A DNA stretch of 64,000 nt from an uncultured Bacteroidia bacterium (GTDB lineage: Bacteria > Bacteroidota > Bacteroidia > Bacteroidales > UBA932): the NCBI GenBank assembly GCA_902779765.1, contig CACZCQ010000010.1:1-64000 (forward strand), in the 5' to 3' direction. Positions 9,701 through 18,016 of this stretch are shown here, in pieces (position 1 is the first letter of the stretch; each line of letters starts with the position of its first letter). The position numbers were made by a program, and so were the translations under genes. The notes under the pieces were generated by a model. It worked only from the letters and a program-made list of their open reading frames with translations, had not been told where the DNA came from and did no database searches.

Positions 9701-9833
9701 CAACGCCATCAGCAGCGATACCGGTTCCTACTCGGATGGTAATTGGACAGGGTCCGCATCCTCAGTCACATTCACCGTTGAAGGCACCTCCGGTCACAGG
9801 AGGCTCAAGACCATCGCAGTGACATTCAACTAA
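6732..9833 (+). CDS. Mosaic surface lipoprotein with DUF4988-like coiled coil, BACON-like and OB-fold-like modules
   Basis: A 1,033-residue lipoprotein. The signal peptide ends in MLAGC (Cys 18). A coiled coil (about 24-65, LDSQNERIAALESTVSTM) and a DUF4988-like region (about 70-165) follow. Next come three BACON/Ig-like stretches (about 205-450), two or three OB-fold-like units (about 455-735, one starting EFIKYAKEDLKLKLKGTVS), a Gly-rich linker (GGGGGG, about 737), a beta-trefoil-like region (about 745-895), a second Gly/Glu-rich linker, and a beta-sandwich-like C-terminus. In Bacteroidales, such proteins are surface exposed and often bind glycans; that role is inferred. There is no SusC/SusD pair nearby. 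A hairpin terminator follows. Confidence 0.8.
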   Translation: MKRLLLMLLPIAAMLAGCKYDDSEVWKELDSQNERIAALESTVSTMNSNLGSLQSIITALQKNITVTAVKTTDEGYGIYFSDGTSVNIKNGSDAHTPQFGAKKADDGYYYWTLDGEWLKDPSGSKVPAGATPQVKIENDQWMVSYDNGKTWMKVDGQGAAITCVFESVTTDANNVTFKLNDGSELVVPLANGTGKLQLIFDESVFETMHDGELISTTYTVNAAEDATVDLQTFESNGWKVTIYPADERSGRISIKAPEKASPTKVLFILADDKGGSFVKIINIGYSDEAKPHVKTEYVVDPDGGELIIPVNSCTAEIGDAGDWMEVVETGDRVVLNVTSNESYDYRNATLVLEDGTAIAITQVTRDALVLSKEVVEIDGRRQKVNFVANANVSVSAKVIEGSDWLSVSPATRGLSEKVFTFTATRNTTGEERTAKVEFTGGKDLSKVCTVVQAVYEGPDEIDVTEAIATEEGEEINLSKSLVVALTSDGYMVSDGANVILVSDGTNKPAIGDSVSFGALSAVFNGITSLSDVEVFTTASKGNTVAYPSATDITGTIDSFDAEVPTFVTVTGDLTVTNGICNLAVAGATTKVVIYNPARIVGIEALSGHNVTVNGYYYGSTDGTMYIIAVRKTDNGSSITEGTQVTVSEFIKYAKEDLKLKLKGTVSNFNSQYCSFDLTDETGTIYVYSVSNKSDWSSKVKNGGTVELLGYYKNYNSKDEVVNAEILSFTGGGGGGTTTGYAYRKVTSVTSGKSYIIGAASGTSVQVAKAITSNYGYLQVEAATENNGEIALASRDNEFVFTQSGSGYTIAQKDGRYLYQTGTYNSFNVNASPSDGQYWTVTAQSGGTFKITNTSVSKYIQYSTGYKSFGSYDSEQSGSIMPTLYEYVGETTIDGGGEGGGEGEGGGSSDVTGDTETIDFSAQGYSNAQDINSFKGSVVTITFDKGSNRNNPKYYTTGTAVRVYGGNTFTVSATGKTIKSIAMTFSSGEGTNAISSDTGSYSDGNWTGSASSVTFTVEGTSGHRRLKTIAVTFN

Positions 9834-9852
9834 TTCACAACTGCCAATGAAT

Positions 9853-9885
9853 AAAGGGCGCCCGGAACGGACGCCCTTTATTTAT
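9853..9885 (+). terminator. Intrinsic terminator after the mosaic lipoprotein gene
   Basis: AAAGGGCG (9853-9860) pairs with CGCCCTTT (9872-9879); an inner CCG/CGG pair closes a GAA loop with one mismatch in between. It is followed by ATTTATTA. It sits between two converging genes and may act in both directions. Confidence 0.75.
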
Positions 9886-9898
9886 TACTTCAAACCGG

Positions 9899-12013
9899 TT
9901 ACCAGCGTATTTCAACCGGAACTCCGTCAGGATCATTCGGGAAACGCAGATAACAGGTCCGACTGCCCTCATCCCAGGTGTAATCGCAGGGAACGCCGCC
10001 CGCAATCACCTCGACAGGCCGACCAGGCAGCAGTATGCGCGTGACATTGAAAGTCTCTGCCGGACCCTTGCAGACATATGAGAAAGAGCGTCCTGAACGA
10101 TTCTCGTCATAAGACCTGGATGCTGACGCCAGGATCCTTGGAGCCTTGCCAGCCTTTGAGACATCATAGAACAGACCTTGCGAACCTGGCTCCACCCTTA
10201 TCTTCCGGTATACCGGGAGTTCCGGATCGTACAGATCCACGAAGCACCCTTCATCCGTATAGGCCTCCGCAGAGGTCCCCTCATCCATTACCGCCACTAT
10301 ACGGTACGGGCCCCTGTCAAGCGATAGCCGATTTGATGCAGGGACCGCTCCGGACAGGGATTGCAACGCTTCCATCAAACGGGCTTCGCCGTTTTGCGCA
10401 AGTACGAAATCCTTCGGGTCACTGCGCAGTACATAAAGGCTGCCCTTGCCATACCTGTATATTCCCTCAGCTGCTCCTGGTCCGGCTCCTAGCATGGTGA
10501 AGAGGTGGTCCGAAGGAGCTGCGAAGGAACAGGAGCCGGTATTCCACCATTCCTTGACACTCTGGAAAGGATCAGTATCGGATGCACTGTACAACAGTTT
10601 TCCTCCGGCCTTGACCCAGTCTGCAATATGGCGGTGCGCCTCAGGGTCCATGGGCTTCATATTCGAATATGTCATCAGCAGGACATCTACCCCTTTCAGG
10701 GCATCCTTGTTCCCAAGGTTCTCGATATGCGTGATACCCACCGGCTGCCCTCTCTTGAGCAACGGCATGGCCAGCCCGAAGAAACCGGACAGAGACGGGT
10801 CCGAATACCCCTGATGCTCCGGGAAAGACTGGAACATCAGGGAATTGGCCATGAGTACGGAATACCTGCAAGGCAATGACGGGGCCTTGGGCATCTTCTG
10901 CAGGGCGTTAACCATCACCTGCATCATCGAGGAATAGTCACTGGGAATCCTGGAACGTTCATCTGAACCGGGCCTGACCTGATACAGGCGTTCGTATATC
11001 CTTTCAGGCCAGGGCATGATCTCATAATCATCGATTTGCGGGTACAGCAACTGGGCGGTGAAAGTAGCCTGGTAATTGCGCTTGAAATCATCCCAGTCAC
11101 GGGCACGGTCTTCTATGGGATCGGTCAGGAACCAGAGCCTTCGGCCGGTGGGGGCAGTCATGGAAGCCATGCATCCATATTCCAGGAAGGCGGTTTCGAA
11201 TACCCTCTCCTTCTGGACTCCTGAATAATAGTTCAGGACCCTGGAAGTCCCTGTCCAGACCTGGGCGATGTAGCCGTCAACGCAGGGAAGGGAAGCAAGG
11301 GAGGCTTCAGGGCTGACTATCCGCCATTGGGAATAATTGACCAGGGAATGGGTCGGAACATAACACTTGATATCCCTCCCCAGGGAGCGCCCATATTCCT
11401 TTGCATATGTAAAGCATTCATCCAAAGCCCTGTAGTAAAGATGATACTTGAGTTTGTTCGAAAGGTACGTAGCCTCCGGAGATTCATCCTGAGGGCGCCA
11501 TGGGAAGCCGTAATACTCCTCCCATTCCCTCTTGAAGGCCTCTGAATAACCTCCCTCGGCCCAGAATTCCGGTTCCTCCAGGAATATGGCATCCACGCCT
11601 GCATCGATAACCCGTTTGACATGTCTTTCCTTGAAATACGAGAGATAATTCTCGGTAGGGACAATGTACGGAACCATCTTCCCGTGCCACAGGGTATCCC
11701 CTTTGACGTTCACCTGTCCCTCATCCAGATGCCACTGTCCGTCCCAATTCCCGGTGAAATAGTCATCATACCCACCCCAGGCAATTCCGGTCATGAAATG
11801 GGTCTCATAGCCCCTGTCCCTCCAAGAGGCCAGGCGGTTTTCAAGGGAACCGGGTTCCTTCCCTACTCCGTACACCATCACGGCATCTGCCCTCGTATCT
11901 ATGGATGCGCTCCAGCCTCTTGAGGTCTGGAAGGTGGTCTTTGCATTCCTGACGTCCGGAGCAGAACAGGCGGCCAGTAGAACTACTGCCGGCAGGAGAA
12001 AATATCTACGCAT
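9899..12013 (-). CDS. Glycoside-hydrolase-like lipoprotein, family not recognised
   Basis: 704 residues with a lipoprotein signal (LLPAVVLLAACS, Cys 16). The N-terminal ~330 residues look like a (beta/alpha)8 glycosidase: AIFLEEPEFWAEGGYSEAF carries several acidic residues at the end of a strand-like segment, and aromatic residues are frequent. Around 430-480, VDVLLMTYSNMKPMDPEAHR and DWVKAGGKLLYSAS resemble the flavodoxin-like domain that follows the barrel in GH42-type beta-galactosidases. A beta-rich C-terminal domain ends the protein. I cannot place it in a named family. It is divergent from, and 73 bases away from, an alpha-L-fucosidase gene, so a role in cutting fucosylated or other host or plant glycans at the cell surface is a reasonable inference, not shown. 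Confidence 0.6.
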   Translation of the reverse strand: MRRYFLLPAVVLLAACSAPDVRNAKTTFQTSRGWSASIDTRADAVMVYGVGKEPGSLENRLASWRDRGYETHFMTGIAWGGYDDYFTGNWDGQWHLDEGQVNVKGDTLWHGKMVPYIVPTENYLSYFKERHVKRVIDAGVDAIFLEEPEFWAEGGYSEAFKREWEEYYGFPWRPQDESPEATYLSNKLKYHLYYRALDECFTYAKEYGRSLGRDIKCYVPTHSLVNYSQWRIVSPEASLASLPCVDGYIAQVWTGTSRVLNYYSGVQKERVFETAFLEYGCMASMTAPTGRRLWFLTDPIEDRARDWDDFKRNYQATFTAQLLYPQIDDYEIMPWPERIYERLYQVRPGSDERSRIPSDYSSMMQVMVNALQKMPKAPSLPCRYSVLMANSLMFQSFPEHQGYSDPSLSGFFGLAMPLLKRGQPVGITHIENLGNKDALKGVDVLLMTYSNMKPMDPEAHRHIADWVKAGGKLLYSASDTDPFQSVKEWWNTGSCSFAAPSDHLFTMLGAGPGAAEGIYRYGKGSLYVLRSDPKDFVLAQNGEARLMEALQSLSGAVPASNRLSLDRGPYRIVAVMDEGTSAEAYTDEGCFVDLYDPELPVYRKIRVEPGSQGLFYDVSKAGKAPRILASASRSYDENRSGRSFSYVCKGPAETFNVTRILLPGRPVEVIAGGVPCDYTWDEGSRTCYLRFPNDPDGVPVEIRW

Positions 12014-12086
12014 TATTCGAAAGCTTTGAAGTCCTTTGTTACCAATTTAGTAAAAAAACGCGATATTTGTGTAAATGCAGTTACAT

Positions 12087-13448
12087 ATGAAAAGAATCCT
12101 TATAGCCGCGGTCGGCCTACTGACCGCCATCTCTGCTTTGGCGCAGAACAGTTTCGTACACGAAAAGTCAGACGGCTACGAGTGGCCTACCGACCCTCAG
12201 GTACTTCAGAAACTCGACCAGTGGCAGGACCTTAAGTTCGGTGTCCTGATGCACTGGGGAATCTACAGCATTCCCGGTATCGTCGAGTCTTGGGAGCTAT
12301 GCAACGAAGACTGGATCGTACGTCCCAAAGGATCGACCTACGAAGGGTTCAAGCAGTGGTACTGGGGACTGGCCAAGGAATTCAATCCTGTCAACTTCAA
12401 TCCCGGCCAGTGGGCTGACGTTTTCGAGGACGCCGGAATGAAATACATGATCTTCACGACCAAGCACCACGACGGATTCTGCATGTTCGATTCCGAATAT
12501 ACTGACTATTCGGTCGCCAAGGCTGGTCCGTTCGCAAGCGACCCCAGGAAGGATATAGCCAAGCATGTATTTGATACTTTCAGGGCCAGGAATTTCATGG
12601 TAGGAGCATATTTCTCCAAGCCTGACTGGCATTGCGAGTGGTTCTGGAACCCCTACTACGCTACTCCTAACCGTATGTTCAACTACAAGGTCAAGATGCA
12701 TCCGGACTGGTGGGAGAACTATGTCAATTTCACCAAGAACCAGCTCGGTGAACTCACCGGAGGCCGTTACGGCCAGCTCGATATCCTCTGGCTGGACGGA
12801 GGCTGGATCCGTGGGGACCAGGTCGGTCTGGACGAAGTCCTTCCCGAGGCCCGCAAGGTCAGCCCCGGACTCATCTCCGTCGACCGTACCATCCAGGGAC
12901 GCAACGAGAATTACCAGACTCCCGAGCAGTCCATTCCGGACAGGCAGATCAAGCATCCCTGGGAGTCCTGCATCACACTGGGCCACGCGTGGGGCTGGGT
13001 CCCCAGGCAGAACTGGAAGACCGCCCGCAAGATAATCGGCAGCCTTGCCGAGATTACCGCCAAAGGCGGATGCCTTGCCCTCGGAGTAGGTCCTACGGCT
13101 GACGGAATCATCCAGGATGAGGCTATCGTGATCCTCAAGGAGATCGGAGCATGGATGCGCAGGTGCGGAGAGGCCATCTACAACACACGCATCACCGACA
13201 ATTACAATGACGGCAAGATCTGGTTCAACGCTTCCAAGGACGGCAAGACGCTCTACGCCATCTATGCCCTCCCCGACGGTGAGAACCTGCCCGGTGAGCT
13301 TTCATGGAATGGCAACCTGCCTAAGGGGAAGGTTACCGTACTGAACAACGGAAAGAAAGTCAAGGCTACAATAAAGGACGGGACCGTCAGCGTCAAGCTC
13401 CCGAAGGGACTTGCAGACGAACCCGTCGCTCTCAAATTCAGCCTCTAG
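12087..13448 (+). CDS. Alpha-L-fucosidase, GH29
   Basis: 453 residues from the ATG at 12087; an ATG four codons upstream would only prefix the signal peptide. Residues 1-19 (MKRILIAAVGLLTAISALA) are a signal peptide with no lipobox, so the enzyme is probably periplasmic. GH29 features: FGVLMHWGIYSIP, YMIFTTKHHDGFCMFDS (active-site His pair) and LDILWLDGGW, with D237 as the expected nucleophile. GH29 enzymes release alpha-L-fucose with retention of configuration. A short beta-sandwich tail follows the barrel. It is divergent from the glycosidase-like lipoprotein gene, suggesting joint control. No fucose isomerase, kinase or permease is in the window. Confidence 0.93.
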   Translation: MKRILIAAVGLLTAISALAQNSFVHEKSDGYEWPTDPQVLQKLDQWQDLKFGVLMHWGIYSIPGIVESWELCNEDWIVRPKGSTYEGFKQWYWGLAKEFNPVNFNPGQWADVFEDAGMKYMIFTTKHHDGFCMFDSEYTDYSVAKAGPFASDPRKDIAKHVFDTFRARNFMVGAYFSKPDWHCEWFWNPYYATPNRMFNYKVKMHPDWWENYVNFTKNQLGELTGGRYGQLDILWLDGGWIRGDQVGLDEVLPEARKVSPGLISVDRTIQGRNENYQTPEQSIPDRQIKHPWESCITLGHAWGWVPRQNWKTARKIIGSLAEITAKGGCLALGVGPTADGIIQDEAIVILKEIGAWMRRCGEAIYNTRITDNYNDGKIWFNASKDGKTLYAIYALPDGENLPGELSWNGNLPKGKVTVLNNGKKVKATIKDGTVSVKLPKGLADEPVALKFSL

Positions 13449-13458
13449 AAGGATAAAC

Positions 13459-15858
13459 TCAGCCTCTTCCTGAGGCAGCTACCATCTCGCGGAGCCTTGA
13501 ATTCAAGGGTTTCTGCGAGATGAGTTTTTCCAGGGTCATGTGCATCCTCCAACGCCAGTAATGACGTGGATTGGCAGGCACGTTGATCCTCTCGTCAAGG
13601 GGATCCCCCTGGTACCTGACTTCGCCGTCTATGGATATCCAGTCCTGGAGAGGAAGTATGCACAGCATAGCGGGAGAATCCAGGTGCTGCTTGATTATGC
13701 TCTCACATATCCATGGCTCGCATACTGATGGGGCCTGTCCTTGGCAATGCAGCATCTCGTGGAAGTATTTCTCGGTCAGCTGCCTGTCTTCCTCCCACCA
13801 GGCACGGAGGGAAGAGGTATCGTGCGACCCGGTCGTACAGACTGACAGGTAGGGGTAAACGGCGGGATTGCCGAAGGTGTCTTCCGGGGACTTGGGCATT
13901 CTCTGGACTTCCAGTGAAAGTATGTTCAGTTCGTCCATGACTTCCGGGACACAGGCCGGGATCATTCCCAGATCCTCGGCGCAGGCCAGCATGCTGGTGG
14001 AATCCAGCAGCGGCGGCAGTTTCTTCATCGCGGACTCCTTCCAGAAGGAGTTGTGACGGCGATAGAAGAAATCGTAATACAGCTCGTTGTAGGCATTCTT
14101 ATGAGCCTCGTCAAGTGCTGAGAAGGCAGTGGTGTTCTGGGAAGAGATCCTGGGATGGTACCATCCTTTCCGGTGAGGGTCGGGTACGAATAACACGGAA
14201 TCAGGATCGAATCCCCTGCCGCGCAGTTCTTCCGCGGAGTAAGGGAGGGCGGGGTTGAAATGACCGAGAAGGCCCGATTTGATGCCCAGGGGAATCTCCC
14301 ATATCCGGAAGAAACCCAGGACGTGGTCGATACGGAAGGCGTCGAAATACTCGCTCATCTTTCCCAGGCGGGCTTTCCACCATCCGTATCCGTCCTTGCT
14401 CATCTCCTCCCAGTTGTAGGTCGGGAACCCCCAGTTCTGGCCGTCCTCCGAGAATGCATCCGGCGGTGCTCCGGCCTGCGAATCAAGGTTGAAGAGTTCG
14501 GGATACTGCCATGCATCCACGCTGGTACGGCTGATGCCGATAGGAAGGTCACCCTTGATTGCCACTCCCTTGGAATGGGCATATGCGACAGCATCCTTCA
14601 GCTGGGCGTCAAGGCAGAACTGCTCCCAGCAATAGAAATCCATCTTCTCCCCGTGCACGGCACGGAACGCTTCGACTCCGCTTGCCGAATAGACGGACAG
14701 CTCCGTCCACTTCCCGAATTCCGGCGTACAATTGAGGTCCCTCAGTACGCAGAAAGCGGCATAGGGGATGAGCCAGTGCTCATTCGAGGCGAAGAATGAC
14801 TTGTAGGCTTCGCTTTCACGGACCTTGGGCCATACCCCATCGAATGCCTTCTGCAGCAGTCGTGTCTTCTCGTTGTTGACCTTCTCATAGTCTATCTGGG
14901 GCAGGTCGTTCAATTCCTTCTGAAGCGCCTTGTACTCTTTCGTAACCTTGACCCCGGCTTCGGGCAGAGAGATGAACTGAGGGTGCAGCGCGAAGGTGGA
15001 ATTGGCATTATAGGGGTAAGAATCCGTCCAGGATCTCGTCATAGTCGTATCATTGATCGGAAGCAGCTGTATAATGCTCTGTCCGGTCTCTACAGCCCAG
15101 TCGACCAGTTTCTTGAGGTCCTTGAATTCTCCGACACCGAAACTCTCATCGCTCTTGAGGGAGAAAACGGGGATTGCGACTCCTACACCCTTCCACGGCT
15201 GCCTGTCGAACACGGGAGGAACCTCCCTGACGGCACAGGCTGTATTCTCGTCATGGATTCCGGGGAACCGGCGGTTAGGTCCCGACTCCCAGATCTTAGG
15301 TTCCTTTGATGCAGCGTCCAGGATAACGTACTTATATTCAAAGGGTCCGGCCGCCTCGAGCCTTGTGCTCCACAAGGGCCCGTTGGACCGGGATGCTCCC
15401 ATCGGAACGAATTTGGTCCAGTCTCCGAACAGAGGGCCGCTGCCGGTTATGGCCAGCGTCTCGCCGCTTCTCACCTGGGAAGCTGCGACCATGAGTGTCA
15501 GATTGCCGGAACGATTGGCTGCAGTGACCTTCTTGTTGAAGATCACCTCTGAGAAAGCCTTGGTCCAGAAAGGAGAATCGGAAGGCCTGTCATTCCAGCG
15601 CTCCCTGATATCAAACACGGCGGGTTTCTTGCCGGAATGGACGATCGTGCTGTGTCCTGCCCATTCCCTGCGCACGGTTATGCCGTCGCGGCGCAGTTCG
15701 AAACCGTAATCCAGAGACCGAAGGGAGGAAGGGACTTCCAACGATGCGGTCCAGATACCGGCCGAAACATAATTCATGGGAATCTCGCGGCTCCTCGTCT
15801 TCAGAATGAGGGATTCGCCCGGATTCGTAAAATACTCAATACTGATATTGACTTGCAT
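13459..15858 (-). CDS. malQ: 4-alpha-glucanotransferase (amylomaltase), GH77 with N-terminal starch-binding modules
   Basis: 799 residues. Two CBM20-like starch-binding modules fill about residues 1-230 (second begins LTLMVAASQVRSGETLAITG), then GH77 to the end. Catalytic residues: nucleophile D511 in FDAFRIDHVLGFF, acid/base E628 in ACAEDLGMIP, and the third acid in TTGSHDTSSLRAWW. The enzyme moves alpha-1,4-glucan segments between malto-oligosaccharides and acts in the cytoplasm on maltodextrin or glycogen; no signal peptide is seen. The CBM20-CBM20-GH77 layout is the large bacterial/plant DPE2-like form. The gene stands alone, convergent with the fucosidase gene (10 bases apart). Confidence 0.95.
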   Translation of the reverse strand: MQVNISIEYFTNPGESLILKTRSREIPMNYVSAGIWTASLEVPSSLRSLDYGFELRRDGITVRREWAGHSTIVHSGKKPAVFDIRERWNDRPSDSPFWTKAFSEVIFNKKVTAANRSGNLTLMVAASQVRSGETLAITGSGPLFGDWTKFVPMGASRSNGPLWSTRLEAAGPFEYKYVILDAASKEPKIWESGPNRRFPGIHDENTACAVREVPPVFDRQPWKGVGVAIPVFSLKSDESFGVGEFKDLKKLVDWAVETGQSIIQLLPINDTTMTRSWTDSYPYNANSTFALHPQFISLPEAGVKVTKEYKALQKELNDLPQIDYEKVNNEKTRLLQKAFDGVWPKVRESEAYKSFFASNEHWLIPYAAFCVLRDLNCTPEFGKWTELSVYSASGVEAFRAVHGEKMDFYCWEQFCLDAQLKDAVAYAHSKGVAIKGDLPIGISRTSVDAWQYPELFNLDSQAGAPPDAFSEDGQNWGFPTYNWEEMSKDGYGWWKARLGKMSEYFDAFRIDHVLGFFRIWEIPLGIKSGLLGHFNPALPYSAEELRGRGFDPDSVLFVPDPHRKGWYHPRISSQNTTAFSALDEAHKNAYNELYYDFFYRRHNSFWKESAMKKLPPLLDSTSMLACAEDLGMIPACVPEVMDELNILSLEVQRMPKSPEDTFGNPAVYPYLSVCTTGSHDTSSLRAWWEEDRQLTEKYFHEMLHCQGQAPSVCEPWICESIIKQHLDSPAMLCILPLQDWISIDGEVRYQGDPLDERINVPANPRHYWRWRMHMTLEKLISQKPLNSRLREMVAASGRG

Positions 15859-15918
15859 GATAATGTAGGCGGGCTTGTTCCGCCATCATGCAATATAGGC
15901 AAAATATCTGAAATTGGC

Positions 15919-15926
15919 TATCTTTG
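15919..15926 (+). promoter_or_regulatory. -7 element for the U32 gene
   Basis: TATCTTTG matches TAnnTTTG and lies 21 bases before the ATG at 15948. It shows that the TTG at 15924 inside this element is not the start codon. No TTG is seen at 19-21 bases upstream. Confidence 0.5.
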
Positions 15927-15947
15927 CAGGGCAGAAACGGCATTTCC

Positions 15948-17216
15948 ATGGACAGGAAAGAATTGGAAATAATGGCTCCGGCAGGAAATTTCGAATGTCT
16001 GCATGCAGCAATCGAAGGTGGAGCGGATTCCGTCTACTTCGGAGTAGGCAGGCTCAACATGCGTTCACATTCGGCCAACAATTTCTCTCCCGAAGACCTT
16101 CCGGAGATCGTCCGGATATGCCGTCAGTACGGGGTCAAGACCTATATGACCTTGAACATCGTCCTCTATGACGGAGACCTTGCCTCCATGCGGGAGGCTC
16201 TAGATGCTGCCAGGGAAGCCGGGGTCGATGCCATCATCGCCTCCGACATGGCTGCGATAATGTATTGCCGGGAGATCGGCTTGGAAGTCCACGCCTCCAC
16301 GCAGCTGAATGTATCAAACCTCGAGTCCCTGAGGTTCTATTCCCGCTTCGCTGACGTCATCGTACTGGCCAGGGAGCTTGACCTCGGGCAGGTCAGGAAG
16401 ATACACGAGGCCATCGTCGAAGAAGGGATCAAAGGCCCGTCCGGCAAACCGGTACGTATAGAAATGTTCGCCCACGGAGCACTTTGCATGGCGGTTTCAG
16501 GCAAGTGCTACCTGAGCCTGCATGCCTATGGCAAATCCGGCAACAGGGGTGAATGCTACCAGATCTGCCGCCGCGGTTATGAAGTCACCGACCTCGAGAC
16601 CGGGTACAAACTGAATATCGACAACAAGTACATAATGTCCCCGAAGGATCTCTGCACCATAGAATTCATGGACAAGATCATCGGGGCCGGAGTGACGGTG
16701 TTCAAGATCGAAGGCAGGGCCAGGTCCGCCGAATATGTCAAAAGGACGGCATCCTGCTACCGCAGGGCGGCGGATGCCGTCTGCGACGGGACCTATACTC
16801 CGGAATATGCCTCCTCTTTGAAGGATGAGCTCTCAGAAGTATTCAACAGGGGTTTCTGGGACGGGTATTACCAAGGTGCCAGGCTTGGGGAATGGAGCGA
16901 AATCTACGGCAGTCACGCTACTAGGAGGAAGGTTTACTGCGGAAAGATCACCAACTGGTACGACCGCCTGGGCGTGGCTGAAATCCTTGTGGAGTCCGCT
17001 GCCTTGGAGGTCGGAGCAGATTACATGGTGATCGGTGCCACCACCGGTGTCTTCGAGGGCTCGGTCACTGAGATCCGAGTCGACCTTAAACCCGTACAAC
17101 GGGCCGGCAAGGGAGACCTGTGTTCGATTCCCGTAGTATTCCGTGACGATTGGAAAGGCGAACGCAAGCTGCGCCGCGGAGACAGGCTCTACCTCTGGGA
17201 AGAAGAGGGTGCGTGA
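15948..17216 (+). CDS. U32 family protein, TrhP/YegQ-like tRNA hydroxylation factor
   Basis: 422 residues from the ATG at 15948 (MDRKELEIMAPAGNFE). The U32 signature is EMFAHGALCMAVSGKCYLS, with further cysteines in GECYQICRRGYEV; these four are placed like the Fe-S cysteines of E. coli TrhP (YegQ) and RlhA (YdcP). TrhP acts with prephenate-derived substrate to hydroxylate U34 of certain tRNAs; older annotation calls the family 'peptidase U32' or 'collagenase'. Length (~420) fits TrhP better than RlhA (~650). FKIEGRARSAEYV is also typical. Its 3' end overlaps the convergent trmB gene by 28 bases, so two tRNA-modification genes end on each other. Confidence 0.85.
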   Translation: MDRKELEIMAPAGNFECLHAAIEGGADSVYFGVGRLNMRSHSANNFSPEDLPEIVRICRQYGVKTYMTLNIVLYDGDLASMREALDAAREAGVDAIIASDMAAIMYCREIGLEVHASTQLNVSNLESLRFYSRFADVIVLARELDLGQVRKIHEAIVEEGIKGPSGKPVRIEMFAHGALCMAVSGKCYLSLHAYGKSGNRGECYQICRRGYEVTDLETGYKLNIDNKYIMSPKDLCTIEFMDKIIGAGVTVFKIEGRARSAEYVKRTASCYRRAADAVCDGTYTPEYASSLKDELSEVFNRGFWDGYYQGARLGEWSEIYGSHATRRKVYCGKITNWYDRLGVAEILVESAALEVGADYMVIGATTGVFEGSVTEIRVDLKPVQRAGKGDLCSIPVVFRDDWKGERKLRRGDRLYLWEEEGA

Positions 17217-18016
17217 GAGAAACGTCTCGGGCCCTCTATCGAGCGCCAATAATCAGAATCGAAATCCGACGGATGCCTGTAAGGTCCTTCGTGGTCGATC
17301 GTGAAGGCAAGGTATGTTATCTTGTAACCTTGCGATAGGAACATCCTCTCATAGAACGTCTGGACCTCGAATAACTCAGCTCCGAGGTTGGAGGCTGTTT
17401 CCGGAGGGAATACTCCCCCGGAATTATAGAGATCCGTCGTGGAGGCGAGAATGGTAAGGCCGTTTTCGAGGGCGACGGCCTTTGAATATTCATGGAGGAA
17501 GCGGCTGTCAGTCTTCAGATGGATGACGCCGCCGGGCTTCAGGAACTTGCGGTAACGCTCCAGGAACAAAGGGCTGGTCAGTCTGGAATTCTCGCTCTTG
17601 AGCTGCGGATCGGAGAATGTCAGCCAGATTGATGAAACCTCACCGGGGCCGAAGAAAGCCTCGATGAATTCGATCCTTGTACGAAGGAAGGCGACATTGG
17701 GAAGGGCTTGCTCGGTAGCGGTCTTGGCTCCTCTCCAGAGTCGGGCGCCCTTGATATCGACTCCGATGTAATTGCACTCCGGGAACCTTCTGGACAGGTC
17801 TATGGTATACTCTCCTTTGCCGCATCCCAGTTCCAGCACGATCGGATGGTCGTTATGGAACATCTCCCCGTTCCATCTCCCCTTGATCGGATGGTCATTC
17901 AGCCGAAGCCCCTCGGAAGGGTCACCGCTCTTGTCCAGGACCAGCGATGCATCAGGCTGCAGGAGGCAGGTGAATGTCTCGTTCTCGGCGAATTTCCTAA
18001 GCTTGTCGTGTCCCAT
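17189..18016 (-). CDS. trmB: tRNA (guanine-N7)-methyltransferase
   Basis: 275 residues from ATG 18016 (MGHDKLRKFAENETF). It makes m7G46 in tRNAs with SAM as donor. Visible: SAM-binding motif I IVLELGCGKGEYT, GVDIKGARLWRGAK, and IWLTFSDPQLK, the variant of the 'PDPWPK' motif seen in Bacteroidota. The stop of the upstream gldH gene overlaps the ATG (TAATG), which points to translational coupling. Its 3' end overlaps the convergent U32 gene by 28 bases. A start 75 bases upstream in the same frame would lie inside gldH and is rejected. Confidence 0.92.
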   Translation of the reverse strand: MGHDKLRKFAENETFTCLLQPDASLVLDKSGDPSEGLRLNDHPIKGRWNGEMFHNDHPIVLELGCGKGEYTIDLSRRFPECNYIGVDIKGARLWRGAKTATEQALPNVAFLRTRIEFIEAFFGPGEVSSIWLTFSDPQLKSENSRLTSPLFLERYRKFLKPGGVIHLKTDSRFLHEYSKAVALENGLTILASTTDLYNSGGVFPPETASNLGAELFEVQTFYERMFLSQGYKITYLAFTIDHEGPYRHPSDFDSDYWRSIEGPRRFSHAPSSSQR

